A DNA stretch of 64,000 nucleotides from Ziziphus jujuba (GCF_031755915.1 NC_083382.1:3100001-3164000), one strand, 5' to 3'. Counted from the first letter of the stretch, positions 13,303 through 25,090 are shown. Program-made: numbers and translations. Notes: generated by a model from the letters alone, not told the origin.

Positions 13303-13990
13303 TTATGACGTGTGCATATAAAAGGTTTTGGTGTTTTCCTTAATTCGCCGCCATAAAATGGAGCGCCCATAAAAAATTCCAATATTAGACCGAAGAAGAT
13401 GGAAATGAGAACGGGATTGAGGCTTTGTTAGAGTATATGCAATCTGGTATTGAGATGAAACATGTGATACTCTAAGGATACCATTGGCAAACTTTTCGCG
13501 AACAAAGTGAAAGTCCACTGCAATGTGTTTCATGCGAGAGTGAAAAGACTAGATTGGCAGAAATATATGTGGTGCTAAAGTTATCACAGTTAATGGCAGT
13601 TATCTAGGACAAGGAAACACCAAGTTCATTGAGATGAGACTGAATTTAAGAAACTTCAGCTTAATTGGACATAACAAATCGATTTTTAACTTCAATGGAG
13701 AAGCAAGCAACAACGCATTGTTTCTTTATGCTCTAAGATATTGGGATGTGATTGAGAAAAATGATATAGGCGCTTGTAGAGGTCCTATCATCCTTATTAC
13801 CTGCCTAATCAACATTAGAGAATGCATGGAGTAAGAGTGGAGAGTTGTGTCATATGAAGAGACCATGATGAATTGTACCTTTGACGTAATGTAGGAGTTA
13901 CTTGGTGGCACACCAATGTGTAGTTGTAGGCTTGTGCATAAATTGAGAGAGATTGTTGAAAACTTTGGCGATGTTAGGCCAAGTAATAGA
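13303..13990 (-). pseudogene. Ty1/copia pol remnant, RNase H part (downstream half)
   Basis: Minus-strand translation gives RNase H blocks in order: LSQFMHKPTTTHW near 13950, a block with DDRTSTSAYIIFLNH near 13780, then HIAVDFHFVREKFANG, RVSHVSSQYQIAYTLTKP and HLLRSNIGIF down to 13303. At least six in-frame stops and a frameshift just upstream of the HIAVDF block show it is dead. The upstream half of the same frame resumes at 24183, beyond the inserted element. Confidence 0.9.
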
Positions 13991-13995
13991 CAGAT

Positions 13996-16977
13996 TGTCA
14001 GGGCCCGTCCAGAATTCCTCCTCCGGAACCCTAGACAACCCTGATCCCAGGGAAATACCACCGAACCTTCCAACGGAAAATCCGGCAGCACCTCCCCTAA
14101 GGGATTTACTTACCACAAATTTACCTGCACTGAAAACACACTTCAAAAATATCCCCTTATTCCTCCCACAAACTACAAATTGGTTCCACAAATTTCAGCA
14201 CTTCAAAACAAAAATACAGTAATCCAGTGCAAGATAAATACAACAAGAGTGAAAGAAATAGTACAACTGCAATAAAGAAGAACAGGGTACTTCACGAAGC
14301 AAAACAGCGATGAAGATCGAGTCCGCTCCGAATGAACACCGACAACCTGGTACCTAGAGGAACGGAATTTAAGAGTGTGAGATGCTAATCATCTCAGTGA
14401 GCGACCCTACTACTATACCATATATTATCACAGTAATAAGTATAAATAATAATTATTTGGAAATAATATTTTCTCTCAAAACCCTTACAATTCTCTCAGT
14501 TGGAAAGGTTCCCCTTTTAAAACAATTTCACAAAACCCTTTATCCATATTCCCCGAAAACCAAGACATCAATTAAATACCAGAAGCGGTAACAATTATAT
14601 TTTTAATTCCAATTCAGTTTCCAAACATTTTATTTTTAAAACACAGTTCTGAAAATCATTTGATGCACCCACTATATACCAGTGGCGCCAACAGTACCCA
14701 GCGTCCCAAGGTACCGCCAGACAGGAGGTTATAGAGAGAAACCGGCATACGGTCGCGTGGCGTCCCACAGCGCCGCTGCTAACCTGGTGTCCCGGCCAAA
14801 GGGGGGTGGCCGCCCTCTCCGATGGCATCCACAGGACACCCTCATAATATCACCTGCGTGCTACTCACACCCACCTGCGCGCTAATCATATCCGTGTGCA
14901 CAATATCCATATCACATATACCATATCACATAATCAGAACACCAGTACGTGCACGGTGCATCTAAAAATCATAAAATCCACAATTTAAATTATAAAACAA
15001 ATTTCACATTTTTCATAAACATAGCGGGCATAATCCATCCGCTTGAACCGGGAATTTTCCCACAATTTCTTTGTAATCAATGCCATAAATTCCATGATTT
15101 TCAAATCCACCAACTTTCAAATCCATCAATTCAAATATCCACATTTTCCCAATAGCATAAATAATGCTCAAAATCTCATAATCAAATCTCATAATATTTC
15201 ATGGGCATATTTTATAAAAATTGAAATCACCAACATAACCAAATATTTTCCTTGAAATATTTGAAATTCAAATCGTGCCCAATTTACCATTAAAACCACA
15301 CCAATTTCAAAATCCTCAAAACCATAAAATAATTCCACACGGCATAAATTTGTAGAATTCGCATTTTCTTAAATCCAATAAATTCATAAATAATTCTACA
15401 ATAAATCCAATAAATATTTGGCACATAGAAATTAAATTCCAAATATTTAATTCACACATAATATATTCATCAATTAAATTTCCCAAAATTAATTTGAAGG
15501 TGGGTCACTCACCTTGTGCACGTATCTCAATCAAGATCCTCCGCAGGATCGACTCCGCTACTTGCACGTGCACCTAAAACATCCACAGTACCAAAACCAC
15601 AAATATTAATATTTTATTCGGGTAATCCCCAAATGGGTACCCGGGGAGCGAACACCAAACGATAACTAAAATTTACGAATTATATACCGAATCGAAGCTC
15701 GAGTGATGCTAATCACAGATCCGGTCTTAATTTCCGATGATCGTACCCGACGGGGTCGGAATTTTATCGGGAAGTTTTTCGGGTTTCGGCTCCGCAATTC
15801 TCCCAAACCGTCGCGAATTGGTGGAAACGGAAGTCGGATTTGGGTTCAGGAGGTCGAACACTGCGGACTGGAGCTGGCCGGAATTTTCGGGGTACTCGCC
15901 GGAACAGTACTTTCCGGCGGGCCGCCACGTCACCGGCAACCGTCGCCGGAACAGTAATTTCCGACGGTGGCCGTTTGCTGTGAAATTTTGCAGATTTGTA
16001 GATCGTGAGGAGAGCAATCCAACGGGACCGACGGTGAGCAAAACGGAGGTCGGACGGCGGAGAAATCACCGTTTGAAGATTTTCGACCCCTCGCCGGAAA
16101 ACACTCCGATCCCGGCGCGTCGGTGGTCCGATGGCCGTGATTTTTGGTGGGTAGGCCGGACTTGAGGAGAGGATGCTGGGTGTATGGCGCGTGTACTGTA
16201 TATCGGCCGGAATAGTGCCGATTCGCGGTGGCCGGCGGTGGAGGGGAAAAATCGCCGCCAAACTTCGGACGTCCGATCCGGGCGCGTCCGGCGGCCGTTC
16301 GCCGTGAAATTTGGAGGTTTTGCCGGAAATGAGGTGGGCAAGCTTTCTGTCCGGCGCGTGTACAGTAACTCGGCCGGAAAAACGTGAAAATGACCGGCGG
16401 CCGGCGGGTCCTCTCTCTCTCTTTCTCTCTCCTCTCTCTCTTTCTCTCTCTTCTCTCTCTTTCTCTCTCTTCCCCGAGAGTTTTTCAAAATTAAAACCCT
16501 GCATGACACTGTTCATGCCACGTGGACCAATCAGAAACTGACACGTGGCATTTCACTGTTCACGACCCAAAAACATTAAAATAATACGGTATCCGGTAAA
16601 CTTCAAACGTCCATAACTTTTTAACCACATGTCCGATTTAAGCGTGCCGCTAGTCTATGAACTCGTATCGACGAGTACTTTACAACCATACAAGAGTCAA
16701 CTCACAATTACATCACAAGAAAAAGTCAACTCCCGGCACCTTTTAGACAGTTTACACTTCAACTTGTTTTGCCCATAACTTTCAAACCGTAGCTCCGTTT
16801 TCGATGTGCTACTAGTCTACGAACTCAGGGCGTCATGCACTTCGCCACCGTACCCTAGTCAACTCAAAATTCTCACAGAGTCAAAAAGTCAACTTTTGAC
16901 CCCCTTCGGTCAACGGTCAACGGTCAACCTCGGTCAACGTGCACGGATTCCGGTGCGATTTGGGACGGGGTGTTACA
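13996..16977 (-). repeat. 3' LTR (copy B), 2982 bp
   Basis: Ends TGTCAGGGCCC and GGGTGTTACA on the plus strand, i.e. TGTAACACCCC...CCTGACA in element sense. The U3-side end has a dense cluster of TTGAC motifs (16854-16945). A CT-rich microsatellite lies at about 16411-16470. The 250-codon minus frame at 15764-16516 comes from this CT/GA-rich and GC-rich DNA and is not taken as a gene. Confidence 0.95.
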
Positions 16978-16990
16978 GCCTTCCCCCCTT
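16978..16990 (-). other. Polypurine tract of the element at 13991-24182
   Basis: Minus-strand AAGGGGGGAAGGC directly abuts the 3' LTR start TGTAACA. This is the position and composition expected of the plus-strand primer. The same motif abuts copy F at 59264. Confidence 0.92.
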
Positions 16991-17021
16991 ACAAAAATTT
17001 CGTCCTCGAAATTTCCGCACG

Positions 17022-18028
17022 TCACTGGAACAGATACGGGTATTGCTCACGCATCTGTGTTTCGAGTTCCCACGTTGCTTCCTCGACTAAGTAGTTCCTT
17101 GCCAACCAATCCATGCCCAACACTACTTCAAGTCCGGATAGATCCAACAGGATCAGGTCTGTTTCCATCCCTTGATCTGTGAAATCGTCGGGCGTAGTCC
17201 TGGCTCCCTGCTGCGTCATAGCAAACACCCAGTCTTGACTTGTCTGCTGGGTTCTCCTTCCTCTACCTCGACTCGATCCTGCAGACGGCTGTACTGATCC
17301 CGAAGAAACTCCTACTGGCTGACTCCCCTGGGAACTCTATCCTGGAAATACCCTTGTATGCTGTGTCCGTCGACCTGCTTCTAGCACACTGCCACTACCA
17401 TAAGGGCAATCCCTCCTTATGTGACCTGGCTGCCCACACCGAAAGCAGAACCCATCCATCTGACATTGCCCAGAATGATTCCCCCTACAAAGTGGACAAA
17501 TCCGCGGAGAACTAATGCGTGACTGCTGATACAAGCTTGTATCCACAATGATCGAATGGCGAGCTGGCTGGGGCATGCGATAACTATCTCTCCTCTGGAA
17601 TCTGCCTCGTGGGCTTAACCCATCACTGTCTGAGCTTGAGCTATGGCTCTTCTTAGCTGCCCCCTGTCGAGGTACTCCGCTATACGATCCTTCGAATGAT
17701 CTGCGCCTCGAGGGTCTGTGTATCTCCTCCTGTCTCTCTAGCTCGAGCGCTGCATCCCTGGCGGACTGATAGGTGGGATGTACTGATCCAGAAAGGGTGT
17801 AGCCGATACTCTCTTTCAATCCGTCTATGAACCTCACCTTCTTTGTGTGATCGTCGGGAATTAGGTGCATGTAGAATTCTGATAGTTCTCGGAATCTCCT
17901 CTCGTACTCTGTCACCGTCATGTTCCCCTGTCGTAATTCCTCGAACTCTCTCCTTCTTGCTTCACGGTAGGCAGGAGGACAAAACTCAGTAGAGAAGGCC
18001 ATCTTGAACTGATCCCACGTATGCCTTG
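17022..18028 (-). pseudogene. Truncated gag with zinc knuckle, fused through protease start to the pol C-terminus
   Basis: In one minus-strand frame: a gag core starting within HTWDQFKMAF (about 18024) with the block NMTVTEYERRFRELSEFY, a CCHC zinc knuckle CFRCGQPGHIRRDC near 17410, and a single in-frame TAG at 17337-17339. The frame then continues through a Ser/Gly/Arg-rich linker into a protease-region segment (GLEVVLGMDWLARN). That segment runs straight into the polyprotein tail EEATWELETQMREQYPYLF, ending at a stop at 17022. The gag N-terminus and everything from protease through integrase between the two joins are missing. It could make at most a gag-like RNA-binding protein. Neighbours are an integrase fragment upstream and the PPT downstream. 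Confidence 0.9.
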
Positions 18029-18720
18029 CACGAACAACTGGGCTAACTTCTCGGGTGAAAAATGTTCTCGTACCGGTAGGAAGTGTGCCGACTTGGTGAG
18101 ACGATCAATGATTACCCAAATGCCGTCGTACCTTCTAGGTGTGGAAGGAAGCTTGAATACGAAGTCCATGTTGAGTTCTTCCCACTTCCACACGGGAATC
18201 GGTAAAGGTTGGAGTAGTCCCGAAGGCTTCTGTCTTTCTGCTTTCACTTGTTGACAAATCAAACACTTTGATACAAAGTCTGCCACTTCTCTCTTCATAC
18301 CAATCCACCAATAATACTTAACAAGCGTCCGATACATCTTGGTACTCCCAGGATGCATCGCATACATCGAGCTATGCGCCTCCTCCAAAATCTCCTTCTT
18401 GAGTCTTGGGATATCCGGAACGCAAAGTCGTCCTTTACACACGAGGGCTCCATCCCTCCTTATGGAAAATTCCGGATCAAGACCTTCTTGTACCTTGCCC
18501 TTAATTGTCCTCAACTTAGGATCTTCCATTTGGGTCTCTACTATACGATCCACCAACACCGGTCGTACCTGGAAGCTAGCCATGAGAACTCCTGAAGGAT
18601 GCATATGCATTAACACCCCCATCTTCTTCAACTCCACCATGAGAGGTAGTTGGATGACTTGGATGTGAGCAAGGGATCCAGTAGCCTTCCTACTCAAAGC
18701 ATCTGCCACTACATTCGCCT
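18028..18720 (-). pseudogene. RNase H tail and integrase N-terminal half, misplaced upstream of gag
   Basis: The minus-strand frame opens with the RNase H end ANVVADALSRK. It continues through the integrase HHCC zinc finger (H at EEAHSSMYAMH, then CLICQQVKA) into the catalytic core, with the first Asp in LNMDFVFKLP and the second in GIWVIIDRLTKSAHFLPV. It stops matching integrase after SPEKLAQLFVQ, where gag sequence begins out of frame. The third catalytic residue (Glu) is absent, so integrase activity is not expected. Normal Ty3/gypsy order is gag-pro-RT-RH-IN; here an IN piece precedes gag. Confidence 0.9.
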
Positions 18721-20603
18721 AATAGTGACTTTAACTTCCCTCTTGTGCAACTTTCCTTCTCATGCCCACTAATTAAGGATAGTCAAATTGGTCCACGAGA
18801 ACACGATCTACAAGTCTTGGTCATAGTCGAACGCTAACCATAAGGTGCTTCTAAAGCATGCATCCTTAAACCAACAACCAACTCTCGTGACTCGATCAGC
18901 ACTTTAAAAGGTTAGATTAGAACTTAAGTCTAATTTCCTCAAATACTAGTATCACCAAGTTAAGGTTGAGATTAATTCACTTATCTTCGATTACCCTCCT
19001 AGTACTTACAATTATAAAACCCTTGCTCCTCATTGATTAACCAATAGTCTTAACCTCGACAAACATCAATCTTTCTTTTAACTAAATTCATCAAGGTCAT
19101 GAATAAAATTTCTCAACATCCAAATACCATTCTTGAAAACCCTAAGTTTCCCCCATTTCAAATAAATTCCATGAATCCACACCTCAAGCAATAAAGAATT
19201 TAAATCTTAATTCTAGCATCACCACCAATACTATGAACAAATCACTAGATCCTTAACCCAATAAAGTATTCCACACTTCTTAAATTCTAACTCCGTCCCA
19301 AAAATCATACTCCTTATCATTGTAAATTATCACCAACAATATCAACCACCTTGAATCGATGAAGCACCATCAATACGAACCTTAAATCTCCAAGGAAATA
19401 AGATATCAAGATCTTAGCTTCTAGAATGAAAATAACCATGCTTAAACATCCAACCATGCCTAAGGAATCATCCTCATCTCATTAACCTCATCAACCACCA
19501 AGTAGAACTTTAGTCGCTATCCGGAGCTTGCTTGATTCTCTAAACGCTGTCGTACCTTCTCTTTGTGAATGATAGTTTAAGCACGAAATCCATATTTACA
19601 TCTCCCTACTTTTACTTATCGGTGACCTAAGTACCTTTATTCGGATCTTGCAACTTCCTTTATCGTGCCAAACCACCATGTCATCCAGTGAGCATTCCAT
19701 ACGTCTTTATACCCTTGGGGTGTATCGCATACATTGAATCACGTGCTTCCTTTAGGATCTCCTTTTTGAACTCAACGATACCCTGCTTTGGATTCTTAAT
19801 TGGCGATACTTAACCTTAAGTCGCTTTTGGAAAAACCATAACATAAAACAAATAATAAAATATATTTTTCAAATATACCTAACTTGCATAGGCAATTGTT
19901 AAAACTCCACATTGAAAATCATATCTTAAAATCCATAGCATAAAATAAAATATGCACGCTTGTAATGGAGGTACGTACGACACCTTCTACATGTTACGTA
20001 ATCCATGATTCCAACTGTCGCCGACACTCTGCTACCAATACAAACCAGGGTGGTTGCCTATATTGGCCGTCCAATTCCCCGGGCTCGTAGGCAACATGAT
20101 CATGGGGCTAGCTCTACATGGACCACATTGGTTCGCCGCCTCCATATGGTGCAGTATAATATCAAACAATATAACATACAAATACATGTACGAACACAAA
20201 CCAAAAATACTTGAATAAAACACCTTTAATTTCAAATACCACTTTGAAAAGCATTTAAATTATGATAATCGATCGGGAAAATATTTTGACGCCTTGAAAT
20301 CGATCGACACACATCCTTAGGCAATCATCCTTCTTCTCCATGAACGAAACGGATACCATTCACGATGATAAGCTTGACCTTCAAAAAGAAAAGGCATCCT
20401 CGACCATCGACTAGGCCATAGGAATTTCCTGTTAGGCTAGATGATCCTAATTGACACCCTCGAAGATTAGAGTTATTCAAACTCGGGCAACGAATTTACT
20501 TCGAGACAAACAGAAAGAACGCATCCACGCGGGCAAAACGAGAGATTAAACACGGATAGGATGCACAACAATGCACAGTCCCTTAGGAATACTAGAACCT
20601 AGA
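18721..20603 (-). other. Non-coding leader of the element
   Basis: This 1.9 kb between PBS and the integrase fragment has no long frame on either strand. It is closely similar over its length to 59615-61363 of the second element, apart from one deletion of about 166 bp there. Conservation between two coding-poor elements suggests that packaging or dimerisation signals lie here, which is inference. Confidence 0.8.
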
Positions 20604-20615
20604 GCTCTGATACCA
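20604..20615 (-). other. Primer binding site, initiator tRNA-Met type
   Basis: Minus-strand TGGTATCAGAGC is the standard complement of the plant initiator tRNA-Met 3' end and sits two bases inside the 5' LTR. It fixes element orientation as minus. Confidence 0.93.
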
Positions 20616-20617
20616 AC

Positions 20618-23600
20618 TGTCAGGGCCCGTCCAGAATTCCTCCTCCGGAACCCTAGACAACCCTGATCCCAGGGAAATACCACCGAACCTTCCAACGGAA
20701 AATCCGGCAGCACCTCCCCTAAGGGATTTACTTACCACAAATTTACCTGCACTGAAAACACACTTCAAAAATATCCCCTTATTCCTCCCACAAACTACAA
20801 ATTGGTTCCACAAATTTCAGCACTTCAAAACAAAAATACAGTAATCCAGTGCAAGATAAATACAACAAGAGTGAAAGAAATAGTACAACTGCAATAAAGA
20901 AGAACAGGGTACTTCACGAAGCAAAACAGCGATGAAGATCGAGTCCGCTCCGAATGAACACCGACAACCTGGTACCTAGAGGAACGGAATTTAAGAGTGT
21001 GAGATGCTAATCATCTCAGTGAGCGACCCTACTACTATACCATATATTATCACAGTAATAAGTATAAATAATAATTATTTGGAAATAATATTTTCTCTCA
21101 AAACCCTTACAATTCTCTCAGTTGGAAAGGTTCCCCTTTTAAAACAATTTCACAAAACCCTTTATCCATATTCCCCGAAAACCAAGACATCAATTAAATA
21201 CCACCCGTCCAGAATTCCTCCTCCGGAACCCTAGACAACCCTGATCCCAGGGAAATACCACCGAACCTTCCAACGGAAAATCCGGCAGCACCTCCCCTAA
21301 GGGATTTACTTACCACAAATTTACCTGCACTGAAAACACACTTCAAAAATATCCCCTTATTCCTCCCACAAACTACAAATTGGTTCCACAAATTTCAGCA
21401 CTTCAAAACAAAAATACAGTAATCCAGTGCAAGATAAATACAACAAGAGTGAAAGAAATAGTACAACTGCAATAAAGAAGAACAGGGTACTTCACGAAGC
21501 AAAACAGCGATGAAGATCGAGTCCGCTCCGAATGAACACCGACAACCTGGTACCTAGAGGAACGGAATTTAAGAGTGTGAGATGCTAATCATCTCAGTGA
21601 GCGACCCTACTACTATACCATATATTATCACAGTAATAAGTATAAATAATAATTATTTGGAAATAATATTTTCTCTCAAAACCCTTACAATTCTCTCAGT
21701 TGGAAAGGTTCCCCTTTTAAAACAATTTCACAAAACCCTTTATCCATATTCCCCGAAAACCAAGACATCAATTAAATACCAGAAGCGGTAACAATTATAT
21801 TTTTAATTCCAATTCAGTTTCCAAACATTTTATTTTTAAAACACAGTTCTGAAAATCATTTGATGCACCCACTATATACCAGTGGCGCCAACAGTACCCA
21901 GCGTCCCAAGGTACCGCCAGACAGGAGGTTATAGAGAGAAACCGGCATACGGTCGCGTGGCGTCCCACAGCGCCGCTGCTAACCTGGTGTCCCGGCCAAA
22001 GGGGGGTGGCCGCCCTCTCCGATGGCATCCACAGGACACCCTCATAATATCACCTGCGTGCTACTCACACCCACCTGCGCGCTAATCATATCCGTGTGCA
22101 CAATATCCATATCACATATACCATATCACATAATCAGAACACCAGTACGTGCACGGTGCATCTAAAAATCATAAAATCCACAATTTAAATTATAAAACAA
22201 ATTTCACATTTTTCATAAACATAGCGGGCATAATCCATCCGCTTGAACCGGGAATTTTCCCACAATTTCTTTGTAATCAATGCCATAAATTCCATGATTT
22301 TCAAATCCACCAACTTTCAAATCCATCAATTCAAATATCCACATTTTCCCAATAGCATAAATAATGCTCAAAATCTCATAATCAAATCTCATAATATTTC
22401 ATGGGCATATTTTATAAAAATTGAAATCACCAACATAACCAAATATTTTCCTTGAAATATTTGAAATTCAAATCGTGCCCAATTTACCATTAAAACCACA
22501 CCAATTTCAAAATCCTCAAAACCATAAAATAATTCCACACGGCATAAATTTGTAGAATTCGCATTTTCTTAAATCCAATAAATTCATAAATAATTCTACA
22601 ATAAATCCAATAAATATTTGGCACATAGAAATTAAATTCCAAATATTTAATTCACACATAATATATTCATCAATTAAATTTCCCAAAATTAATTTGAAGG
22701 TGGGTCACTCACCTTGTGCACGTATCTCAATCAAGATCCTCCGCAGGATCGACTCCGCTACTTGCACGTGCACCTAAAACATCCACAGTACCAAAACCAC
22801 AAATATTAATATTTTATTCGGGTAATCCCCAAATGGGTACCCGGGGAGCGAACACCAAACGATAACTAAAATTTACGAATTATATACCGAATCGAAGCTC
22901 GAGTGATGCTAATCACAGATCCGGTCTTAATTTCCGATGATCGTACCCGACGGGGTCGGAATTTTATCGGGAAGTTTTTCGGGTTTCGGCTCCGCAATTC
23001 TCCCAAACCGTCGCGAATTGGTGGAAACGGAAGTCGGATTTGGGTTCAGGAGGTCGAACACTGCGGACTGGAGCTGGCCGGAATTTTCGGGGTACTCGCC
23101 GGAACAGTACTTTCCGGCGGGCCGCCACGTCACCGGCAACCGTCGCCGGAACAGTAATTTCCGACGGTGGCCGTTTGCTGTGAAATTTTGCAGATTTGTA
23201 GATCGTGAGGAGAGCAATCCAACGGGACCGACGGTGAGCAAAACGGAGGTCGGACGGCGGAGAAATCACCGTTTGAAGATTTTCGACCCCTCGCCGGAAA
23301 ACACTCCGATCCCGGCGCGTCGGTGGTCCGATGGCCGTGATTTTTGGTGGGTAGGCCGGACTTGAGGAGAGGATGCTGGGTGTATGGCGCGTGTACTGTA
23401 TATCGGCCGGAATAGTGCCGATTCGCGGTGGCCGGCGGTGGAGGGGAAAAATCGCCGCCAAACTTCGGACGTCCGATCCGGGCGCGTCCGGCGGCCGTTC
23501 GCCGTGAAATTTGGAGGTTTTGCCGGAAATGAGGTGGGCAAGCTTTCTGTCCGGCGCGTGTACAGTAACTCGGCCGGAAAAACGTGAAAATGACCGGCGG

Positions 23601-24177
23601 CCGGCGGGTCCTCTCTCTCTCTTTCTCTCTCCTCTCTCTCTTTCTCTCTCTTCTCTCTCTTTCTCTCTCTTCCCCGAGAGTTTTTCAAAATTAAAACCCT
23701 GCATGACACTGTTCATGCCACGTGGACCAATCAGAAACTGACACGTGGCATTTCACTGTTCACGACCCAAAAACATTAAAATAATACGGTATCCGGTAAA
23801 CTTCAAACGTCCATAACTTTTTAACCACATGTCCGATTTAAGCGTGCCGCTAGTCTATGAACTCGTATCGACGAGTACTTTACAACCATACAAGAGTCAA
23901 CTCACAATTACATCACAAGAAAAAGTCAACTCCCGGCACCTTTTAGACAGTTTACACTTCAACTTGTTTTGCCCATAACTTTCAAACCGTAGCTCCGTTT
24001 TCGATGTGCTACTAGTCTACGAACTCAGGGCGTCATGCACTTCGCCACCGTACCCTAGTCAACTCAAAATTCTCACAGAGTCAAAAAGTCAACTTTTGAC
24101 CCCCTTCGGTCAACGGTCAACGGTCAACCTCGGTCAACGTGCACGGATTCCGGTGCGATTTGGGACGGGGTGTTACA
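20618..24177 (-). repeat. 5' LTR (copy C), 3560 bp with internal duplication
   Basis: From 21204 to 24177 it matches copy B at a constant offset of 7200 with no difference seen. From 20618 to 21203 it matches copy B at offset 6622. The extra length (3560 versus 2982) equals one 578-bp tandem duplication. Confidence 0.95.
20626..21781. repeat. 578-bp tandem duplication inside the 5' LTR
   Basis: Unit 1 is 20626-21203 and unit 2 is 21204-21781. Both correspond to 14004-14581 of the other LTR. The junction reads ATACCA then CCCGTCC, with no obvious microhomology. Confidence 0.95.
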
Positions 24178-24182
24178 CAGAT

Positions 24183-24390
24183 ACTATAGAGCATCAAGGA
24201 CTTTGCGGTATCTAATGCCATTAGCAAGGTTTGAGCCGTTAATAAGAAAGAGAAAAGTGTTAAACGCTAGAGGCATGGATTATTCCTTAGCACCAATGTT
24301 TTATTACATACCAGTAAATGTATCAACTATGTAAGTGTTGTTGATCGACTCTACCTCATATATCTCCTTGGACAACCCATATGGCAACAA
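24183..24390 (-). pseudogene. Ty1/copia pol remnant (upstream half, split by the 10-kb element)
   Basis: The minus strand reads a copia block NGIRYRKVLDAL, stop, YL. It joins across the insertion to SITWPNIA and LSQFMHKPTTTHW at 13995-13940, reproducing the usual plant order (RVLGALQYL, TRPDIA, NKLSQFMH). Beyond about 24390 similarity is lost. Confidence 0.75.
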
Positions 24391-25090
24391 ACACAAGTGA
24401 TAACTTATCCTGAGTTTCATTAGGTCTGGAGCTAATATCCACCTTCTTAATTCATTTATATATAAGAAAAAAAGAAGAAGAAAAAACCTACTTCATTTAT
24501 ATATATTTAAAAAAAAAAAAAAGAAGAAGAAAAAACCTACTTCATCTAGTTCTGTTCACATACTGTAAAATGAGATTTTAGTACAAAATAACAATTTACT
24601 TCCTTGAGTTATTTCATATATTATATTTTAGGGGAATTTGGTCTATTGCCTCTTCTTTAGATGGCTCAATGAAATATACCCCTTCCCTTTCAAAATTTTT
24701 TTATCTATCCATCTGTATCTATTTTACCCTCAATAAAAATTAAAAATAGCCAGAATGTTCTTTTTTTCCTTCAAGAAATGTACACCATAATCCCAAATCT
24801 ATACATAGTTTTCCTTTCAAGAATTCAAGAATCCCTGCATGGTTTCCTTGTAGGTTTTGAATATTTGAAGCATATTTTGGTATTCTACAGGGATTCAAGA
24901 ATTCAAAGTTTGAGATCATCTTACCGTATGCCCAAAATCTCTTGCCGTTTATAGAAATTGTCTTTAAGGAGAAGCAGAGGTATCTTTATTAATTTTCTCT
25001 TCTTCAATCCCATCCCTTCTCTCCAAAAGTAAGAAACTCTTTAGGTACTGATTGTTATGGATTTGATATTTTCCCCATCTCATTATCTCA
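24391..25090. other. AT-rich intergenic DNA with a tandem repeat
   Basis: A unit of about 58 bp containing AAGAAGAAGAAAAAACCTAC and TTCATTTATATATA is directly repeated at about 24441-24550. No coding or RNA gene recognised. Confidence 0.6.

Larger units (their letters stand above)
13991..24182 (-). mobile_element. Complete non-autonomous Ty3/gypsy LTR retrotransposon with scrambled internal domain
   Basis: The element lies on the minus strand between 5-bp TSDs CAGAT (13991-13995 and 24178-24182). Order in element sense: 5' LTR (24177-20618), PBS complementary to initiator tRNA-Met (20615-20604), long leader (to 18721), RNase H tail plus integrase N-terminal half (18720 to about 18028), truncated gag with protease start joined to the pol C-terminus (to 17022), PPT (16990-16978), 3' LTR (16977-13996). 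RT, most of RNase H and the integrase C-terminal half are absent. Apart from a 578-bp duplication I saw no difference between the LTRs, so insertion was recent and enzymes must have come from a related autonomous copy. Clade assignment (Tekay/Del chromovirus) is inference from the LTR start, gag and the pol tail motif EATWELE. Confidence 0.93.

Noticed and set aside
15764..16516. Long minus frame of 250 codons (and its twin at 22964-23716) inside the LTRs
   Set aside because: It arises from GC-rich and CT-microsatellite LTR sequence, differs in copies A and E, and has overlapping frames on both strands of similar length; no protein motif.
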